From: Methylobacterium persicinum
Lineage (GTDB): Bacteria > Pseudomonadota > Alphaproteobacteria > Rhizobiales > Beijerinckiaceae
DNA length: 64,000 nucleotides
Direction of reading: 5' to 3'
Assembly (NCBI RefSeq): GCF_022179525.1
Contig: NZ_BPQX01000023.1
Span: 40,067 to 104,066, forward strand
Shown: one piece after another, positions 49,964 to 59,416 of the stretch
How positions within the stretch are numbered: position 1 is the stretch's first letter
Layout: every line of letters begins with the position of its first letter
Position numbers and translations under genes: made by a program
Notes under the pieces: model-generated
The model's input: only the letters and a program-made list of their open reading frames with translations
Told to the model about the DNA's origin: nothing
Databases searched by the model: none

Positions 49964-50881
49964 TCAGTCGTCCGCCCTCTCGGACAAGATTGCTCCCGTC
50001 CGCGGGTCGACGTGAAATCTCACCTCCATGCCGTTCTTGATCCCCTTGCCGTCCCAGAGGCCGTCATCGGGTTTGAGCTCGGTGACCGACGTATAACCCG
50101 TGTCCAAAAGCTTCTGCCGGATCTCCGTGGCCGGCATCCAGTCCGCGCCGACACGGCCGTCGGCAAGGTCCGCCGGCGGGATCTGTCCCGTCTCGCGCGG
50201 CGTCGCCCAGGACCATAGCCCAAGGCCGCCGAGTGCGGTGAGGATGAGCAACCCGCCGGCGAGCGCGGGACGTCCCGATACTCGGCGCGCCGCGAGCCGG
50301 GCCCGCACCGCGGGCTCGGTCTCACCGTCGTCGACCGGCAGCGCCAGTATGGCCTTGGCGGGTAGTGCGAACACGCCGACCGGCCGGGCGATGTTCTTCA
50401 ACGCCTGCTTGCCCCGGTCCTCGAACGGGTAGCCGAGTTTGTCCCGCACCTGATCGTGAACCGTGTGCGAGATGCAGATCCCGCCCGGCTCCGCCAAGGG
50501 TTCGAGCCGGGCCGCCACGTTGACGCCGTCACCGTAAAGGTCGCCGTCCGGCTCGGCGACCACGTCGCCGACGTTGATGCCGATGCGCAGCCTGAACGCG
50601 TGATCATCGGACATGCCGGCTTCACGCGTCAGCATCGCTCGCTGGATCGCGACGGCGCAGGACACCGCCCGAACCGGGCTGGGAAATTCGGCGATCAGCC
50701 CGTCGCCGGTCGACTTCACGACGCGGCCCCGGGCCGCCTCGATGCGTGGATCGAGCAGCTCACGACGCAAGCCCCTCAATCGGCGCAGCGTTCCCGCCTC
50801 GTCGCCGCCCATAAGGCGGCTATAGCCGACAACGTCGGCAACCAGGATGGCGGCGAGCCGTCGCTCGTCGACCTCGTCCAT
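49964..50881 (-). CDS. Class III adenylate/guanylate cyclase with C-terminal periplasmic domain
   Basis: A 305-residue protein. The cyclase domain is N-terminal: metal Asp D16 (LVADVVGYS), D60 (STGDGLIAEF), and RLRIGINVGDVV and LYGDGVNVAARLE. A transmembrane segment (LAGGLLILTALGGLGLWSW) follows near residue 215, then a PepSY-like end with TELKPDDGLWDGKG and EVRFHVDPRTGAIL. This is the reverse of the common sensor-first layout. It would make cAMP or cGMP in response to a periplasmic or membrane signal. Confidence 0.85.
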   Translation of the reverse strand: MDEVDERRLAAILVADVVGYSRLMGGDEAGTLRRLRGLRRELLDPRIEAARGRVVKSTGDGLIAEFPSPVRAVSCAVAIQRAMLTREAGMSDDHAFRLRIGINVGDVVAEPDGDLYGDGVNVAARLEPLAEPGGICISHTVHDQVRDKLGYPFEDRGKQALKNIARPVGVFALPAKAILALPVDDGETEPAVRARLAARRVSGRPALAGGLLILTALGGLGLWSWATPRETGQIPPADLADGRVGADWMPATEIRQKLLDTGYTSVTELKPDDGLWDGKGIKNGMEVRFHVDPRTGAILSERADD

Positions 50882-51203
50882 GCGTTTCTCCCGGAACCCT
50901 CCCAGCCAGCCTGCACCGCGCCCGCCGCGGATGGAAGGTCATGTTCCGAAGGAATCAGGTGAGCAGACATCCGAGATCACGACAGGCAAGTGCGGGCTGA
51001 AGCCTCTTTGCGAAGGTTTCACGGGCTGGGTCATCGGCTCCTTATCTGGACGATGCGATGCTTGGAACTGACCGATGAAAGGCTCGTGTAGACCGCTCCC
51101 ATTCGGGAGGACGGCGACGATCTCTCGCGGCGGTCTGTGAGCGGTCGCGCCACGGCCGCGACCAGTGGCGGGAGGGACTTCCGCCATCGTCAGCGGCGTG
51201 CGC
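50882..51203. other. Intergenic region between the cyclase and arsH
   Basis: Head of the cyclase gene on one side and tail of arsH on the other, so it should hold the cyclase promoter. Small frames on both strands here lack gene-like composition. No terminator or repeat found. Confidence 0.5.
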
Positions 51204-51950
51204 CTAGCGTTTTACGAACCCGATGTCGGCGGCGACCGCCTTCAGGCGGTCCGGCTCGCGTTCCTTGCGCTCGCTGTAGCGGTCGACGAGGTAGTCGGCC
51301 CGCTCACGGGTCAGCAGCGTGAACTTCATCAGCTCCTCGCACACGTCGACCACGCGCTCATAGAGCGGCCCAGACTTCATCCGGCCGGCGTCGTCGAACT
51401 CCTTGTAGGCCATCGGCACCGAGGACTGGTTCGGGATGGTGATCATCCGCATCCAGCGACCGAGCAGGCGCAGGGCATTCACCGCGTTGAAGCTCTGCGA
51501 GCCGCCGGACACCTGCATGACGGCGAGCGTGCGCCCCTGCGTCGGTCGCACTGAGCCCTCGCTCAGCGGCAGCCAGTCGATCTGGCTCTTCATCACACCG
51601 GTGAGGTTACCGTGCCGCTCGGGGCTCACCCACACATGTCCTTCCGACCAGAGCGAGAGCGCGCGCAGCTCCTGCACCTTTGGGTGATCCGCTGTGGTGT
51701 CGTCGGGCAGCGGCAGCCCGTGCGCGTCGTAGATCCGCACCTCGCCACCCATAGCTTCGAGCAGGCGAGCCGCCTCGTAGGCGAGAAACCGGCTGAATGA
51801 GCGCTCCCGCAGCGAGCCGTACAGGATCAGGAAGCGCGGCGCGTGCGTGAATGGCTGCTCTACCTGCAGCCGCTCCCGCGTGGGCACCTCGAAATGCGGA
51901 GCGCAGACATTCGGCAGGCCACCCGTGAATGGCGGAAGGGGCTTGTCCAA
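51204..51950 (-). CDS. arsH: ArsH NADPH-dependent flavin reductase
   Basis: 248 residues from a TTG at 51950 behind an AGGAGAA ribosome site; the product then begins [21 protein letters not shown], the family N-terminus. The flavodoxin-like core has [18 protein letters not shown] (FMN phosphate loop), [18 protein letters not shown] and [13 protein letters not shown]. ArsH oxidises trivalent organoarsenicals and reduces quinones. It is divergent from arsR with 50 bases between starts. Confidence 0.9.
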   Translation of the reverse strand: MDKPLPPFTGGLPNVCAPHFEVPTRERLQVEQPFTHAPRFLILYGSLRERSFSRFLAYEAARLLEAMGGEVRIYDAHGLPLPDDTTADHPKVQELRALSLWSEGHVWVSPERHGNLTGVMKSQIDWLPLSEGSVRPTQGRTLAVMQVSGGSQSFNAVNALRLLGRWMRMITIPNQSSVPMAYKEFDDAGRMKSGPLYERVVDVCEELMKFTLLTRERADYLVDRYSERKEREPDRLKAVAADIGFVKR

Positions 51951-51960
51951 GACGCGCGTT

Positions 51961-51995
51961 TCTCCTACGTTCAAGCGATAATCGTAAGATTGGAA
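51961..51995. promoter_or_regulatory. arsH-arsR divergent regulatory region
   Basis: A 50-base gap between divergent starts holds an AT-rich patch (AAGCGATAATCGTAAGATT) where an ArsR dimer could control both genes. No exact dyad longer than five bases is visible. Confidence 0.35.
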
Positions 51996-52000
51996 CAAAG

Positions 52001-52360
52001 ATGGACGAACGGCAAGCCCTCGCCGCCTTCGTCGGCCTCGGCCAGGAACATCGCTTGCGGCTCGTCCGGTCGCTGGTGACAGCCGGGCCGGATGGGATGG
52101 CATCCGGTGCGCTGGCTGCCGCGGTCGGCGTCTCAGCCTCCTCGGTCTCCTTCCACCTCAAGGAACTTGAACACGCTGGGCTGGTCCGGTCACGCCGCGA
52201 CGGACGGTCGATCATCTACAGTGCCGACTTCCCGGCCCTGTCTGGGCTGATCGCCTTCCTGATGCGCGACTGCTGCCAAGGGCGGCCGGAAGTCTGCGCG
52301 CCCGCCCTCGCCGCACTGTCCGCCTGCTGCATTCCTCTCGGAGACACTGCCCATGCCTGA
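52001..52360 (+). CDS. arsR: ArsR-family metalloregulator
   Basis: A 119-residue winged-helix repressor ([40 protein letters not shown] recognition helix and wing). The metal site is not in the DNA-recognition helix but in C-terminal cysteine clusters (RDCCQ, EVCAP, ACC), a type 2/3 arrangement. It should release DNA on arsenite binding. Its end overlaps arsC by 8 bases. Confidence 0.9.
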   Translation: MDERQALAAFVGLGQEHRLRLVRSLVTAGPDGMASGALAAAVGVSASSVSFHLKELEHAGLVRSRRDGRSIIYSADFPALSGLIAFLMRDCCQGRPEVCAPALAALSACCIPLGDTAHA

Positions 52361-52880
52361 CCGCGTCTACAACGTCCTGTTCTTGTGTACCGGCAACTCG
52401 GCCCGCTCGATCCTGGCCGAATCCATGCTCAACAAGGACGGAAAGGGTGTCTTCCGCGCCTTCTCGGCGGGGAGCCAGCCGAAGGCCGACGTGAACCCGA
52501 TGGCCGTCCAGGTCCTGCGCGAGAGCGAGTACCCGACCGAGGGCCTCCGCTCGAAGTCGTGGGACGAGTTCGCCGGCCCCGACGCGCCGGTGATGGATTT
52601 CGTCTTCACGGTCTGTGACAACGCCGCCGGCGAGGCGTGCCCGTACTGGCCCGGCCAGCCGGTCACCGCCCATTGGGGCATTGAGGATCCCGCCGCAGTC
52701 GAGGGTTCGGAGATCGAGCGGAAGACGGCCTTCATCACCGCGCAGCGCTTCCTCAAAAACCGGATCTCGGCGTTCGTGGCGCTGCCCATCGGCGGCCTCG
52801 ATCAGGTCGCGCTGTCTTCCAGGGTCCGGGAGATCGGGCAGCTCGCCGGTGCCACCTCGCCCCGCCCGGAGTTCGCGTGA
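52353..52880 (+). CDS. arsC: Arsenate reductase, low-molecular-weight phosphatase type
   Basis: A 175-residue reductase of the LMW tyrosine phosphatase fold with the P-loop CTGNSARS and the general-acid segment GIEDPAAVEG; further Cys in FTVCDNAAGEACPYWP serve the disulfide relay. It reduces arsenate to arsenite using thioredoxin or glutathione. The GTG/ATG of the second, unrelated arsC follows directly at its stop. Confidence 0.92.
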   Translation: MPDRVYNVLFLCTGNSARSILAESMLNKDGKGVFRAFSAGSQPKADVNPMAVQVLRESEYPTEGLRSKSWDEFAGPDAPVMDFVFTVCDNAAGEACPYWPGQPVTAHWGIEDPAAVEGSEIERKTAFITAQRFLKNRISAFVALPIGGLDQVALSSRVREIGQLAGATSPRPEFA

Positions 52881-53305
52881 TGGACGTCGTCATCTACCAC
52901 AACCCGGATTGCGGCACGTCGCGTAACACCCTGGCGCTGATCCGCAACGCTGGGGTCGAGCCGCACGTGGTCGAGTACCTGAAGACGCCCCCGAGCCGCG
53001 CCATGATACGCGACCTCGCCCGGCGGGCGGGCATCAACGTCCGTGACCTGCTGCGCGAGAAGGGCACGCCGTATGCGGAATTGGGGCTGTCCGACCTGGC
53101 GCTCTCCGACGAGCAACTGCTCGATGTCATCGGCGAGCACCCGATCCTGATGAACCGTCCGCTAGTGGTCAGCCCGAAGGGCGTGCGCCTGTGCCGCCCG
53201 TCGGAGGCGGTCCTCGACCTCCTGCCCGCTCAGCAGGGCGAGTTCGTCAAGGAGGACGGCGAGCGCGTCGTTGACGAACAAGGTCGGCGCGTGGCCACCG
53301 CCTGA
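52880..53305 (+). CDS. arsC: Arsenate reductase, glutaredoxin-coupled type
   Basis: A 141-residue ArsC of the Spx/ArsC fold with the catalytic Cys in [12 protein letters not shown] and the arsenate-binding arginines in MNRPLVV and GVRLCRPSE. It is a different fold from the preceding arsC, so the operon carries two convergently evolved reductases with different electron donors. Start taken as ATG 52880; a GTG one codon earlier overlaps the previous stop. Confidence 0.9.
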   Translation: MDVVIYHNPDCGTSRNTLALIRNAGVEPHVVEYLKTPPSRAMIRDLARRAGINVRDLLREKGTPYAELGLSDLALSDEQLLDVIGEHPILMNRPLVVSPKGVRLCRPSEAVLDLLPAQQGEFVKEDGERVVDEQGRRVATA

Positions 53306-53411
53306 CATTCTCGCATCCACCGACGACGTGCCGCAGGGCGATCCGGACCCCGGACCGTCCACGCTGCCGTGCGGCCCGATCCCGCCCCGTCCCACGCAAG
53401 AACAGGCCGCG

Positions 53412-54707
53412 ATGCTCGCGCTCATCATCTTCGCCGTCACCCTGGTGTTCGTCATCTGGCAGCCGAAGGGTTTCGGGATCGGCTGGAGCGCACTGATCGG
53501 CGCGGCGGTCGCGCTCGCGACCGGCGTCATCCACCCCGGCGACATTCCGACCGTCTGGCACATCGTCTGGGACGCCACCTTCACGTTCGTGGCGCTGATC
53601 ATCATCTCGCTGCTGCTCGATGAGGCCGGGTTCTTCCACTGGGCGGCCCTGCACATCGCCCGATGGGGCGGCGGTCGCGGTCGGCGGCTGTTCCCACTGG
53701 TGGTCCTTCTCGGGGCGGCCATCGCGGCGGTGTTCGCCAATGACGGCGCGGCCCTGCTGCTGACGCCCATCGTGCTCGCCATCTTGATCCGGCTCGACTT
53801 CAGGCCGGCCGCCGCGCTCGCCTTCATCGTCGCCTGCGGGTTCGTGGCGGATTCGACCAGCCTGCCGCTGGTGATCTCCAACCTCGTGAACATCGTCAGC
53901 GCGAACTACTTCGACGTCGGCTTCGGTCGGTATGCCGCCATAATGGTGCCGGTGGACCTGGTGTCGCTCGCCGCCACCCTGATCGTGCTCTGGGCCTACT
54001 ACCGGCGGGACGTCCCCGATGCGTACCCCGTCCAAGAGCTGGAGCCGCCCCGGGAAGCCATCAAGGACCCGCTCGTGTTCCGCGCCGCCTTCCCGCTGCT
54101 TGGGCTCCTGCTCGTGGCCTACTTCGTCACCGCACCGTTCGGCGTCCCGGTGTCGGTCGTCACCTGTGCCGGCGCGGCGGTGCTCCTGCTGCTGGCCGGC
54201 CGGACCGGCGTGATCCCGATCCGGAAGGTGCTGACCGGCGCCCCCTGGCAAATCGTGCTGTTCAGCCTCGGCATGTACCTCGTGGTCTACGGCCTGCGGA
54301 ATGCCGGTCTCACCGACTACCTGGCACGGGGCCTGGTCTGGCTGGCGGCCCATGGGATCTGGGTCGCCACCATCGGTACCGGCTTCGCCGCCGCCATCCT
54401 GTCCTCGGTGATGAACAACATGCCGAGCGTGCTCGTCGGGGCGCTCTCCATCCAGCAGGCCCCGGACCTGTCGCCGCTGACCCGGGAGCTGATGGTCTAC
54501 GCCAACGTCATCGGCTGCGACCTCGGCCCGAAGTTCACGCCGATCGGCAGCCTCGCGACCCTGCTGTGGCTGCACGTCCTCGACACCAAGGGCCAGAGGA
54601 TCACGTGGGGCCAGTACATGAAAGTCGGCCTGACCATCACCCCGCCGGTGCTTCTCGTCACCCTCATCGCCCTCGCGATCTGGCTCCCGATCCTCGGGGC
54701 GCGCTGA
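53412..54707 (+). CDS. arsB: Arsenite efflux pump ArsB
   Basis: A 431-residue membrane protein with about 11-12 hydrophobic helices, matching ArsB in length and landmarks: [19 protein letters not shown] at the start, [33 protein letters not shown] and [20 protein letters not shown]. It exports arsenite as an antiporter. Start at ATG 53412 is where homology begins. It closes the first ars operon (arsR-arsC-arsC-arsB). Confidence 0.93.
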   Translation: MLALIIFAVTLVFVIWQPKGFGIGWSALIGAAVALATGVIHPGDIPTVWHIVWDATFTFVALIIISLLLDEAGFFHWAALHIARWGGGRGRRLFPLVVLLGAAIAAVFANDGAALLLTPIVLAILIRLDFRPAAALAFIVACGFVADSTSLPLVISNLVNIVSANYFDVGFGRYAAIMVPVDLVSLAATLIVLWAYYRRDVPDAYPVQELEPPREAIKDPLVFRAAFPLLGLLLVAYFVTAPFGVPVSVVTCAGAAVLLLLAGRTGVIPIRKVLTGAPWQIVLFSLGMYLVVYGLRNAGLTDYLARGLVWLAAHGIWVATIGTGFAAAILSSVMNNMPSVLVGALSIQQAPDLSPLTRELMVYANVIGCDLGPKFTPIGSLATLLWLHVLDTKGQRITWGQYMKVGLTITPPVLLVTLIALAIWLPILGAR

Positions 54708-54878
54708 ACCCGGGCCGGCGCGTGGGCCCTGTCCACCCCGACGCTGGTCGCCCGTCATCGCTGTCCTCGACCGCGAACGGTCCGAGGCTTCCGCTGCCGC
54801 CCGGTTCGGACCGCCTGTAATTCCACAGTTATCGAATTAGGTGTTGCACCTGCGGGTGTCCCGCGCCATCATACTTCC

Positions 54879-55193
54879 ATGGACATCGAATTAGCCGCCC
54901 GGCAGCTTGAGGCGCTCGGCAGCCCGACGCGCCTGAAGGTTTATCGTGCCCTCGTCCGCGCGGGCCATGACGGCCTGCCGGTGAGGGGGCTCCAGCAGCG
55001 CGTCGGCATCCCGGCCTCGACGCTTTCGCACCACCTTCACCGCCTGATCCTGACCGGATTGGTGGTTCAGGAGCGCCAGGCCACGACGCTGATCTGCCGG
55101 GCGGTCTACCCGGCGATGCGAAGCCTCGTCGGGTTCCTGGTGGATGAGTGCTGCTTGGACGAACAATGCGGCCGGGCCGGCGAGGCGGCCTGA
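54879..55193 (+). CDS. ArsR-family regulator (second)
   Basis: A 104-residue winged-helix protein (LEALGSPTRLKVYRALVRAG, ASTLSHHLHRLILTGLVVQE). It ends with DECCLDEQCG, again a C-terminal cysteine site. It opens a second unit with the flavoprotein and MFS genes that follow and differs enough from the first ArsR to sense another arsenical. A TTGCAC near 54843 may be its -35. Confidence 0.85.
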   Translation: MDIELAARQLEALGSPTRLKVYRALVRAGHDGLPVRGLQQRVGIPASTLSHHLHRLILTGLVVQERQATTLICRAVYPAMRSLVGFLVDECCLDEQCGRAGEAA

Positions 55194-55210
55194 CCGTCTC
55201 ATCGTATCTG

Positions 55211-55233
55211 ATATTTCGATTATTCTGGAATAT
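55211..55233. promoter_or_regulatory. Candidate ArsR operator before the flavoprotein gene
   Basis: ATATTTC and GGAATAT at the ends of ATATTTCGATTATTCTGG-AATAT form an imperfect 23-base dyad, AT-rich in GC-rich DNA, 15 bases before the AGGAAGG-led start at 55249. Confidence 0.45.
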
Positions 55234-55248
55234 AGGAAGGATAGGTCG

Positions 55249-56616
55249 ATGGCGACGGAGAACCAACATCCCGTGACGGTCATCGGTGCTGGGCCCGTGG
55301 GCCTTGCCGCCGCTGCGCACCTCATTGCGCGCGGTCTGCCGGTCAGGGTCTACGAGGCTGGCGCCACCGTAGCGGCACACGTGCGCGACTGGGGGCACGT
55401 TCGCCTGTTCTCGCCCTGGGAGTACAACGTCGATCCGATGGCCCGCGAGATCCTGCTGCGGCATGGCTGGCGGGAGCCGGCGGCTGACGCGTTCCCCACT
55501 GGGGCGGAACTAGCATCGGCCTACCTCGAACCTCTCGCCGGGACCCCGGAGCTCGCCCCCGTCATCGAGACCGGTGCGCGGGTGAGCGCCATCAGCCGCC
55601 TTGGCATCGACAAGGTCGGCAGTCGTGACCGAGCGGACCGACCGTTCGTCCTGACGGTGATCGATGCCCACGGCGGAACGCGGCGCGAGCTGGCCCGGGC
55701 CGTCATCGATGCCTCCGGAACCTGGTCGACCCAGAACCCGCTCGGCGCGGACGGACTGACCGCGGCGGGCGAGGCGGACAATGTCACCCGCGTCGCGCGC
55801 GGCATCCCGGACGTCGCCGGGCGGGAGCGCACCGCATTCCAGGGCCGGACGACAGCTGTGGTCGGCGCCGGGCATTCCGCGGCGACGGTGCTGCTCGATT
55901 TGGCGCGGCTGGCCGAGGAGTCCCCGGATACCCGGGTCGTATGGGTCACCCGCAGCGGCAACCTCGCCCGCGTGTTCGGGGGTGGATCCGCCGACCGATT
56001 GGCCGCGCGCGGCGCCCTGGGTTCCCGCCTCAGGGCGCTCGTCGATGCGGGCCGCGTCGAGCTCGTCCCGGGTTTCGCCGTGGCGGGCGTCCATCGCGAC
56101 GGGGATCGGGTCGCGCTTGAGGGCCGGGATACCGGAGGATCACGCCGCCTGTGTCCGGTCGACCGCGTCGTCGTGGCGACCGGCCAGCGACCGGACCCGA
56201 ACCTCACGCGCGAGATCCGCGTCGACCTCGACCCCGCGCTGGAGAGCGTGCGGGCGCTCGGGCCGCTCATCGACCCGAACGAGCATAGCTGCGGTTCGGT
56301 GAGGCCGCACGGCCATCGCGAGCTCGCCCATCCCGAGCCGGGCTTCTACACCGTCGGCATCAAGTCTTACGGACGCGCGCCGAACTTCCTGATGCTGACC
56401 GGCTACGAGCAGGTCCGCTCGGTGGTCGCCGCCCTGGCCGGCGACCTGGCGGCCGCCGACGACGTCCGCCTCGTCCTGCCCGAGACCGGGGTCTGCTCCC
56501 TGCAGCCCGCCGAGGCCGCGCAGGGCTGCTGCGGTGGGACATCCGTCACCGGTGTGGCGGCGGTCGAGGCCCCGTCCTCCGCCGAACCGGCCCGCTGCTG
56601 CGGTGCCGCGGCATGA
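55249..56616 (+). CDS. FAD/NAD(P)-binding flavoprotein with Cys-rich tail (ArsO-like)
   Basis: A 455-residue two-dinucleotide-binding-domain protein: GAGPVGLAAAAHL (FAD) near residue 12 and VVGAGHSAATVLLDL (NADPH) near residue 205. Its last 45 residues carry QGCCGGTS and PARCCGAAA. The pair with an MFS gene beside arsR fits the arsenic flavin monooxygenases called ArsO, but no reaction can be read. The cysteine-rich end may bind trivalent arsenic directly. Confidence 0.78.
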   Translation: MATENQHPVTVIGAGPVGLAAAAHLIARGLPVRVYEAGATVAAHVRDWGHVRLFSPWEYNVDPMAREILLRHGWREPAADAFPTGAELASAYLEPLAGTPELAPVIETGARVSAISRLGIDKVGSRDRADRPFVLTVIDAHGGTRRELARAVIDASGTWSTQNPLGADGLTAAGEADNVTRVARGIPDVAGRERTAFQGRTTAVVGAGHSAATVLLDLARLAEESPDTRVVWVTRSGNLARVFGGGSADRLAARGALGSRLRALVDAGRVELVPGFAVAGVHRDGDRVALEGRDTGGSRRLCPVDRVVVATGQRPDPNLTREIRVDLDPALESVRALGPLIDPNEHSCGSVRPHGHRELAHPEPGFYTVGIKSYGRAPNFLMLTGYEQVRSVVAALAGDLAAADDVRLVLPETGVCSLQPAEAAQGCCGGTSVTGVAAVEAPSSAEPARCCGAAA

Positions 56617-57803
56617 GGGATCGTCACCGCCTGGTGGTGATCAGCGCCCTCGGCATCGTTCAGATCCTCGCTTGGGGGTCGTCGTTCTACCTCCTGGCGG
56701 TGCTCGGCCAGCCGATCGCGACCGATACCGGCTGGCCTCTTGCCTGGATCATCGGCGGCCTCTCGGTGGGGCTGCTGGTGGCCGGCTTGGTGTCGCCCCG
56801 GGTCGGTTCGTATATCGGCCGGAACGGAGGGCGGTCGGTCCTCGCGCTCGCCACTGTCCTACTCGCGGCCGGCCTCGTGATCCTCGCCCTGGCACCGACC
56901 CTGCCGACCTTCGTCGCCGGCTGGCTGGTCCTCGGCCTCGGGATGGGGACAGGCCTGTACGATCCAGCCTTCGCCACCCTCGGCCGGCTCTACGGCGCCG
57001 AGGCGCGGCCGGCCATCACCACGCTCACCCTCTGGGGCGGGTTCGCCAGCACCGTGAGCTGGCCGCTCTCCGCCTTCCTCCTCGAACGGGTCGGCTGGCG
57101 GGGGACGTGCCTCGCCTACGCCGGGCTGCACCTCGCAGTGACCCTGCCGCTGGTCCTCGCCCTGATCCCCGAGGCTGCGGCGCTCCCGACCGGGTCGGCA
57201 TCGGGCCCGATCCGGACCGCCCCCCTGGATGCGCGCGAGCGCCGGGCCTTCCTGCTCATGGCCGGGGTCCTGACCTTGGGTGGCACGGTGATGGCGCTGG
57301 TCTCGGTCCATCTGATCACGCTGCTGCAGGCCCGCGGCGTCGCGCTCGGCTCGGCCGTGGCCTACGGTGCCCTGATCGGTCCCGCCCAGGTCGGAGCGCG
57401 GGTAATCGAGATGGCCGGCGGTGGCCGGCACCATCCATTGTGGACGCTGACGGCGGCGATGCTCCTCGTCGCCCTCGGGATCGTGATGCTGGCTTTAAGA
57501 GTACCGGTCGTTGGGCTGGCCCTGGTCCTCTACGGGGCCGGAAACGGGATCTACTCCATCGCGCGCGGCACGGTGCCGCTGGCTCTCTTCGGCCCGACCC
57601 GCTACGCGCCGCTCGTCGGCCGTCTAGCGCGGCCTGGCCTGGTGGCGCAGGCCTTGGCCCCGTCGCTCGGAGCGGTCCTGCTGACCCACGGCGGCCCAGA
57701 CGCGGCCTACGGTCTGCTCGCCGCCCTGGCGTTGGCGAACGTGGGGTTGGCCCTGGCGCTCTGGCGGGTCCGGGAGCCGACCGTCGCGGCGCCGGCGGCG
57801 TGA
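56613..57803 (+). CDS. MFS transporter, arsenic-linked (ArsK/ArsJ-like)
   Basis: A 396-residue major facilitator with about twelve helices (LVVISALGIVQILAWGSSFY at the start, GWRGTCLAYAG mid-region). Its ATG overlaps the flavoprotein stop (ATGA), so the pair probably works together: oxidation or conversion followed by export. Its substrate is likely an organoarsenical or arsenite conjugate, by position only. Confidence 0.78.
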   Translation: MRDRHRLVVISALGIVQILAWGSSFYLLAVLGQPIATDTGWPLAWIIGGLSVGLLVAGLVSPRVGSYIGRNGGRSVLALATVLLAAGLVILALAPTLPTFVAGWLVLGLGMGTGLYDPAFATLGRLYGAEARPAITTLTLWGGFASTVSWPLSAFLLERVGWRGTCLAYAGLHLAVTLPLVLALIPEAAALPTGSASGPIRTAPLDARERRAFLLMAGVLTLGGTVMALVSVHLITLLQARGVALGSAVAYGALIGPAQVGARVIEMAGGGRHHPLWTLTAAMLLVALGIVMLALRVPVVGLALVLYGAGNGIYSIARGTVPLALFGPTRYAPLVGRLARPGLVAQALAPSLGAVLLTHGGPDAAYGLLAALALANVGLALALWRVREPTVAAPAA

Positions 57804-57984
57804 CGGCCGTTGGCGCGACCTGAGAAGGTCGTCCTCAAGGTCGCCCCGGGACCGATTGCGACACCCGGCGCGGTGATGTTGTCCCATGTGAGTGTGTGAG
57901 CCGGTCAGTCCTGCCAGGGACACCGATCCTGACCACGGCGGGATGTGTCGTGCGCCCTTCTCGCTCCCTACCGCCACGGTGGCC

Positions 57985-59151
57985 ATGCCGGACGACTTGA
58001 CCCTTGAGGCGCGCCTGGAGCGCGTTCTCGACCGCCAGCGCATCCTCGGCGCCTTCGCCCGCATCGCCTCCGAACCGCTCTCGCGCGAACGGCTGATGCA
58101 GAACGCCACCGCCCTGGTATCACGGGCCTTCCAGGTCCGGCGCGTCAAGATCATGCGCTATCGAACCGACCCTGGGGACCTCCTTGTCGAGGCGGGGGTG
58201 GGCTGGAAGCCCGGCGTGGTCGGGCAGGTCACCCTTGCCATCGACCGTGCCTCGCCGCCCGGCCGGACGCTGCAGACCGCCTCGCCCGTCATCATTGAGG
58301 ACCTGCCGCACGACCCGGACTTCCGTTACGCGCCGAGCTTGCGCGATCACGGGATCATCTCCGTCGTCAACGTGCCGATCATGTTTGATGGCCGCGTCTG
58401 GGGCGTGTTCGAGGTCGATGCCGACGAGCCCCGCACGTTCGACGAGGCGGACGTCGGTTTCCTGACCGCGTTCGCCAACCTGCTCGGCATGGCTCTGCAG
58501 CGGCAGGACGCCCAGGACAGGACCGTAGAGGTCCTCGCCGAGAACGCGCGGGCCACGGAACGCGCCGAGATGCTCCTGCGCGAGCTCCAGCATCGCGTGA
58601 AGAACAACTTCCAAGTCATTCTGTCCTTCCTGGCGCTCCAGCGGCGGCATACCCAGACGCCGGACGCGCGCGAGCGCTTCGGCACGGTCATGGACCGGGT
58701 GCATGCCATCGCACTGGCGCACGATCAGCTCTCGACAAGGGAGGGCGGCGCCGACGTGGTGTTCGGCGACTACGTCCGGGCTCTGTGCGCGAACATCGAC
58801 CCGGGTCGGGACGGCGTCATCATCGAGGTGGTGGACGGCTACGCGACGCTGCCGCTGGACCGGGCGGTGCCGGCCGGGCTCATCGTCAACGAGCTGGTCA
58901 CCAACTCGCTGAAATACGCCTTTGACGATGATGGCCGGGGCATGATCCGCGTGGTCATCGAGCAGCATCCGGACCTCGGCGAGGTCTGCCTCACGGTCGA
59001 GGACGACGGCAAGGGGCTCGGACCGCCGCGCGAGGGCGGTTTGGGGCTGACCTTGGTCGAGGGATTCGCGCTGCAACTCGGCGGTCGGGTCGAGCGGGGT
59101 GCGCCGGAGCGGGGCACCCGGACGACGACCTGCTTCCCGATGCCGTTGTGA
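57985..59151 (+). CDS. GAF-domain sensor histidine kinase (HisKA_2 type)
   Basis: A 388-residue soluble kinase. Residues about 40-170 are a GAF domain (VEAGVGWKPGVVGQVT, RDHGIISVVNVPIMFDG). The phosphoacceptor lies in LLRELQHRVKNNFQV, the HisKA_2 signature, and the ATPase has NELVTNSLKYAF and DDGKGLG. Alphaproteobacteria use such kinases in the general stress (PhyR) pathway and light or redox sensing. No response regulator is adjacent. Start chosen at ATG 57985, where the first helix begins. Confidence 0.88.
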   Translation: MPDDLTLEARLERVLDRQRILGAFARIASEPLSRERLMQNATALVSRAFQVRRVKIMRYRTDPGDLLVEAGVGWKPGVVGQVTLAIDRASPPGRTLQTASPVIIEDLPHDPDFRYAPSLRDHGIISVVNVPIMFDGRVWGVFEVDADEPRTFDEADVGFLTAFANLLGMALQRQDAQDRTVEVLAENARATERAEMLLRELQHRVKNNFQVILSFLALQRRHTQTPDARERFGTVMDRVHAIALAHDQLSTREGGADVVFGDYVRALCANIDPGRDGVIIEVVDGYATLPLDRAVPAGLIVNELVTNSLKYAFDDDGRGMIRVVIEQHPDLGEVCLTVEDDGKGLGPPREGGLGLTLVEGFALQLGGRVERGAPERGTRTTTCFPMPL

Positions 59152-59416
59152 TGCGGTGAAGCGGTCCAGCCGCGTGGCGGCGTTCGCAGCCTATTGACCT
59201 TCCCACTATGGCAAGCCCCACATCAGCGGGACGCCACCGATGGGGGAGCGTCATGGTCCGCCGCGCGGTTTCGACGATGGGTTGCGACGGCCGCGGCGAG
59301 GCGGTCACCTGTGCTGGCCATCGCCTGACGAGCGCAGGCAACCGAGGCTGCTCGCGCCGTTCGACGAAAACAGAGATGGACTTCCGCCCGGCCCCGGAAT
59401 TTGGCATGCTAATTCT

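Noticed and set aside
50939-51187. A small minus frame between the cyclase and arsH genes
   Set aside because: No ribosome site, proline/histidine-rich residues and no neighbour with which it would form an operon.
53247-54758. A 503-codon minus frame across arsB
   Set aside because: Antisense to arsB, composed of charged low-complexity residues with no recognisable fold.
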